Positions 61,075-64,000 of a stretch of 64,000 nt of DNA are shown here, in pieces. Below the pieces are notes generated by a model. The model searched no databases and had not been told where the DNA came from. It saw nothing but the letters and a program-made list of their open reading frames with translations. Position numbers and translations under genes: made by a program. Within the stretch, counting starts at the first letter, position 1, and each line of letters starts with the position of its first letter. Source of the DNA: Neisseriaceae bacterium (GTDB lineage Bacteria > Pseudomonadota > Gammaproteobacteria > Burkholderiales > Neisseriaceae); contig JAFTFY010000014.1 of the NCBI GenBank assembly GCA_017458185.1, positions 1 to 64,000 on the forward strand. Reading direction: 5' to 3'.

Positions 61075-61947
61075 CTACGAACTTAACTTCTCAATTTCCT
61101 GAATATCCCCATCACTTAACGCAAAATCAAAAATATTGAAGTTTTCAATCATTCGAGATTTGGTTTGTGTTTTGGGAATGGTAATAATATCCTTTTGAAT
61201 CTGCCAACGCAGAATAACTTGGGCAGCGGTTTTTCCGTATTTTTTGCCGATTTTTTGTAATACTTCATGATGCAAAACGCGGCTACTGCCTTGACTAAAT
61301 GGCGAATAACTCTCAACTGCCACGCCTAATTTTTTCAATTCGCTTTGCATTTGTTTTTGTTGATGAAATGGGTGTAATTCAATTTGGTTCAAAGACGGTT
61401 TGATTTCGGTTTGGCATAATTGTTTGACCAAATCAATACCAAAATTACTCACCCCGATTGAGCGGATTAAACCTTTATTTTTTAATTCAATCATCGCCTG
61501 CCATATTTCGGGAATATTGCCGTATGGGGCGTGAATTAAATATAAATCCACATAATCCATTCTCAATCTTTTCAGGCTGCCTGAAAACTCTTTAATTGTA
61601 CCTTTGCGGTCGGCATTGATACCCCACATTAATTTTGTGGTAATAAAAATATCGCTGCGTTTTATGCCGCTATTTTTTACCGCTGCCCCAACAATATCTT
61701 CATTTTGATAATACGCCGCCGTATCAATATGGCGAAAACCGACTTGTAGAGCATTTTCAATCGCCGCCTGTCCATCTTTGCCACGAATATTCCAAGTGCC
61801 ATAACCTAATTGCGGAATTTTGATACCGTCATTGAGTAAAATATGGGTCATTTTATTGTCCTTTTTGGGGTTTGCATCAGCAAAAGAAGTACCGCCAAAC
61901 ATTGCCGATATGGCGAGTGTGGATTGAATAAATTGCCGTCTGTTCAT
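61075..61947 (-). CDS. Aldo/keto reductase with Tat-type leader (second)
   Basis: The ATG at 61947 (AAAGGA upstream) starts MNRRQFIQSTLAISAMFGGTSFA, a twin-arginine leader. The mature part has GYGTWNIRGKDGQAAIENALQVGFRHIDTAAYYQNEDIVG (Asp, Tyr), FITTKLMWG (Lys) and LYLIHAPYGNIP (His), and LIRSIGVSNFG. The 290-residue product is paralogous to 58252-59226. An in-frame uptake sequence encodes FSGSLKRLRMD. An earlier start at 61983 is unlikely, since it lies in the Correia-like element. Confidence 0.9.
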   Translation of the reverse strand: MNRRQFIQSTLAISAMFGGTSFADANPKKDNKMTHILLNDGIKIPQLGYGTWNIRGKDGQAAIENALQVGFRHIDTAAYYQNEDIVGAAVKNSGIKRSDIFITTKLMWGINADRKGTIKEFSGSLKRLRMDYVDLYLIHAPYGNIPEIWQAMIELKNKGLIRSIGVSNFGIDLVKQLCQTEIKPSLNQIELHPFHQQKQMQSELKKLGVAVESYSPFSQGSSRVLHHEVLQKIGKKYGKTAAQVILRWQIQKDIITIPKTQTKSRMIENFNIFDFALSDGDIQEIEKLSS

Positions 61948-61974
61948 TTGATTTTTCCTTTCAATCGTTTTAAT

Positions 61975-62081
61975 TATAGTCAATTCATACCAAAATCATG
62001 CAGCGTTGGCTCGCCTTGCTGTATTATCTATACTATCTGCGGCTTCGCCGCCTTGCCTGTTTTTGGTCTGAATTGACTATA
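61975..62081. mobile_element. Correia-like MITE
   Basis: The 107-bp element ends in TATAGTCAATTCATACCAAAA and ...TCTGAATTGACTATA, with core GCTCGCCTTGCTGTATTATC and CTATCTGCGGCTTCGCCGCC. It is inverted relative to 41204-41310 and nearly identical. It lies immediately upstream of the second Tat-leader reductase. Confidence 0.87.
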
Positions 62082-62190
62082 CTTTCAGGCTACCTGAAAT
62101 CATTAAATCTGTTCTCCGTAGTTAGGAGATTGCCACGCTCGCTTTGCTCACTCGCAATGACGGTTAAAGTTCAGGCTGCCTGAAAATCAT

Positions 62191-62736
62191 TCAAACCCTT
62201 TTGCCGTCTAAATAGCAAGTTCGTCCTGCGATGTAATGTAGCGTTTTTAATTCATCTGGGGCGGTTTCAAATAGCCAGTGTCCGCCGTCAAAAATACGGC
62301 TATCCGCCCAAGCGGACAAAATTTCGCCCATAAATAAATCGTATTTTTGTTGCATTTCTTGCTCATCAATTAAACGGCAGATTAACCAAGCGGCACAATT
62401 TTTAACTAATGGCACATTAAAGCCGTCTTGATAAAACATCTCAATACCGTCCATTTTGTTGGGCATAGAAAAACGACTGTTTTCACCTAAATGAAAAAGC
62501 AGGTCTTTTTGAGTAAAAACAGGCAGTTGCACGGAGAAGTAACCGCTTTTTTCAATCAGTTTTCGTGTATAAGCACCGCTGTTAATAACGGCGGATACTT
62601 TATCGTAATCCAAAGGACACACCCATGAAGCCGACATAGCATTTTTAATCTCATCGGACTGTGCAGAAATAATGGTAGTCGCCCCGTGATTTAATAAACG
62701 GTAGGCTTTTTCTAATGGAACAGAAATAATGCTCAT
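62191..62736 (-). CDS. Flavin reductase family protein
   Basis: This 181-residue protein is a split-barrel FMN-binding flavin reductase (flavoredoxin type). Diagnostic segments are LLNHGATTIISAQSDEIKNAMSASWVCPLDYDKVSAVINSGAYTRKLIEKSGYFSVQLP and GRTCYLDGKRV. It could supply reduced flavin to monooxygenases or reduce quinones. It has no leader and is part of the redox-gene run. Confidence 0.88.
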   Translation of the reverse strand: MSIISVPLEKAYRLLNHGATTIISAQSDEIKNAMSASWVCPLDYDKVSAVINSGAYTRKLIEKSGYFSVQLPVFTQKDLLFHLGENSRFSMPNKMDGIEMFYQDGFNVPLVKNCAAWLICRLIDEQEMQQKYDLFMGEILSAWADSRIFDGGHWLFETAPDELKTLHYIAGRTCYLDGKRV

Positions 62737-62847
62737 TTTGAATATTCCTTATTTAACTTTCAGGCAGCCTGAAATCGTTTTGTTTTATGCAAACTTTACG
62801 ATTTGCTTGATTGGTCGAAGACCGACCCTACAACTTTTCGCATTTTT

Positions 62848-63177
62848 TTAATGTACACTCATTTTTGAAAAAAATCCCATAATCAATACGCCTGAAACAA
62901 TCATTGTAATACCGATAATTGCAGGTATATCTGGTTTTTCCGCAAAAACAACAATGCCAATAATGGCAATTAACACCATACCCAATCCGCCCCAAACGGC
63001 ATACGCAACGCCAACTGGTAACTGTTTGAAAACAATGGAAAGTAAATAAAATATAATCGCAAAAATCGCAATCGCACTAATCCCAAAAAAAGGTTTAGCA
63101 AAACCATTGCTTAATTTTAATAAAGTGGTGGAAATTGTTTCTAAAACAATACACACAATTAATAAAAACCACGCCAT
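62848..63177 (-). CDS. Small multidrug resistance (SMR) family exporter
   Basis: The 109-residue protein has four TM helices and the conserved Glu13 in LETISTTLLKLSNGF. VGVAYAVWGGLGMVLIA in TM3 is the SMR signature, and FAEKPDIPAIIGITMIVSGVLIMG forms TM4. It is EmrE/QacE-like and exports cationic compounds with proton antiport; a guanidinium-type substrate is possible. Confidence 0.93.
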   Translation of the reverse strand: MAWFLLIVCIVLETISTTLLKLSNGFAKPFFGISAIAIFAIIFYLLSIVFKQLPVGVAYAVWGGLGMVLIAIIGIVVFAEKPDIPAIIGITMIVSGVLIMGFFSKMSVH

Positions 63178-63204
63178 TGTTTATTCCTTTTCAGGCTGCC
63201 TGAA

Positions 63205-63489
63205 TTATTTTTTTCCTTTTACAATTTTCATTATTTCGCCAAAATGCACAGCCAAGTCATTAAAAAACGCTTGATTTTTATTTTCCAAAATCAATTCCCC
63301 CAACAGTTTCAATCCTAACGCAAGACGCAGTGCGTCATTTCCGCTCACGATATTTGTATCGGTTTTTGCCAAAATGTCGGCAAGATTATCGTGAGTGGGC
63401 ATATTACAAATTAACGGCGGCTCATTAACGCTGTTGCCGTCTTTATCGGTAATGTGTTGAACCGTAATCGTATAATGATGTTGTTTCAT
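63205..63489 (-). CDS. DUF3861-family protein
   Basis: The 94-residue protein has MKQHHYTITVQHITDKDG and the helical GNDALRLALGLKLLGELILENKNQAFFNDL, which match DUF3861. The function is unknown. It lies 27 nt from the SMR gene and is probably in the same transcript. Confidence 0.8.
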   Translation of the reverse strand: MKQHHYTITVQHITDKDGNSVNEPPLICNMPTHDNLADILAKTDTNIVSGNDALRLALGLKLLGELILENKNQAFFNDLAVHFGEIMKIVKGKK

Positions 63490-63520
63490 TTTTTATCCTA
63501 TCTTTCAGGCAGCCTGAAAA

Positions 63521-64000
63521 TTATTCAATATCCTTAATCCATTTCGCAGGCACGCCGCCGTAAATGGTGTTGGCTGGGACATTTTTATTCACCACTGCTC
63601 CTGCGGCGATGACGGCGTTTTCGCCAATGGTAACGCCTGGCAAAATGGTTGCCCCAGCACCAATCCACGCATTTTTTTTAATATGCACAGGGCTTAAAAT
63701 CACGCCACGCCGTGTTTTGGGGTTTATATCGTGATTGACCGAAATAATTTTCACCTGCGGTGCAATTAACACATTATCTTCAATCACAATGCCGCCTAAA
63801 TCGGTAAAAACGCAAGCGGTGTTAATAAAAACATTCTTGCCAATGCGTAAATGCCTGCCAAAATCGCAATACAAAGGCAGGTTAATATGCACACTGTCAT
63901 CAATTTCGCTTTGCGTGATTTTGGATAATATCTTTCTAATTTCAGGCTGCGTTTTGTATGTTCCTGATAATTCAGTAATTAACGCTGCATTTTCATCAAC
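63521..64000 (-). CDS. Sugar O-acetyltransferase (maltose/galactoside type), 5' end outside the window
   Basis: The frame stays open to the window edge; the internal GTG near 63892 is not the true start. The visible part has an N-terminal helical Mac-like segment (ITELSGTYKTQPEIRKILSKITQSE) and the left-handed beta-helix with hexapeptide repeats: IGKNVFINTACVFTDLGGIVIEDNVLIAPQVKIISVNHD (with the catalytic His in NHD), IGAGATILPGVTIGENAVIAAGAVVNKNVPANTIYGGVPAKWIK. It is acetyl-CoA dependent; its sugar is not shown. Confidence 0.92.
   Translation of the reverse strand, partial: VDENAALITELSGTYKTQPEIRKILSKITQSEIDDSVHINLPLYCDFGRHLRIGKNVFINTACVFTDLGGIVIEDNVLIAPQVKIISVNHDINPKTRRGVILSPVHIKKNAWIGAGATILPGVTIGENAVIAAGAVVNKNVPANTIYGGVPAKWIKDIE

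Overview
This window reads as a chromosomal segment of a moderately AT-rich member of the Neisseriaceae, closest in style to the Simonsiella/Kingella/Alysiella branch. The main clue is a 17-bp palindrome, TTTCAGGC(A/T)GCCTGAAA, present throughout both intergenic and coding DNA. It contains the DNA uptake sequence dialects reported for Simonsiella (AGGCTGCCTGAA) and Kingella (AGGCAGCCTGAA), one on each strand. Supporting clues are Correia-like miniature elements, an MtrR-like regulator and FrpC-like self-processing modules. The assignment is by recognition only; no database was searched.

Layout. 1-2.6 kb: tRNA-fMet (3' end), tRNA-Phe, yciO, an M48 lipoprotein protease and tRNA-Met. 2.8-9 kb: housekeeping genes (tcdA, a universal stress protein, mscL with a zinc ribbon, alr, metY, a MoeB/ThiF-like enzyme) separated by repeats. 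9-12.5 kb: accessory genes (an AT-rich nuclease-like orphan, an orphan kpsC, a PIN toxin-antitoxin pair). 12.8-26.5 kb: mtaD, trhP, a YiiX-like hydrolase, a pilin-like membrane protein behind a poly-A promoter, the NAD pair pncB-nnrD, tex, a bactofilin, an MtrR-like repressor and lgt. 26.5-41.1 kb: the complete 14-gene nuoA-N operon for respiratory complex I on the minus strand. 41.1-47.2 kb: a repeat-rich island in which two FrpC-type self-processing proteins alternate with two very AT-rich membrane proteins. 47.2-52.8 kb: plus-strand genes for an AhpD-like protein, an acyl-CoA dehydrogenase-like protein, an ABC ATPase and permease, and a glutamine amidotransferase. 52.9-64 kb: an MFS/nucleotide-carrier-like protein, then a run of redox and detoxification genes (three aldo/keto reductases, a nitroreductase, Ohr, MdaB, a flavin reductase, an exported AhpD-cupin fusion, an SMR pump). 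Three of these genes share a Tat-type MNRR leader. The window ends inside a sugar O-acetyltransferase.

The most distinctive feature is the repeat landscape. It includes (i) composite palindromes built of heptad arrays, hairpins and a central uptake sequence, whose heptads form the last codons and stop of at least six genes; (ii) elements with fixed CATTGCGAG / TGGCAATC ends and a different palindrome in each copy; (iii) Correia-like 106-107-bp elements, one with a matching empty site in the same window; (iv) two ~200-bp elements with GAAACCTTTGCAAAA ends; (v) strings of hairpins with CTTCG loops; (vi) uptake sequences that encode the C-terminus and stop (FQAA-stop) of four genes. The best candidate for an undescribed system is the FrpC-module/membrane-protein island at 41.9-45.8 kb. 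The Tat-exported NAD(P)H reductase cluster is second.
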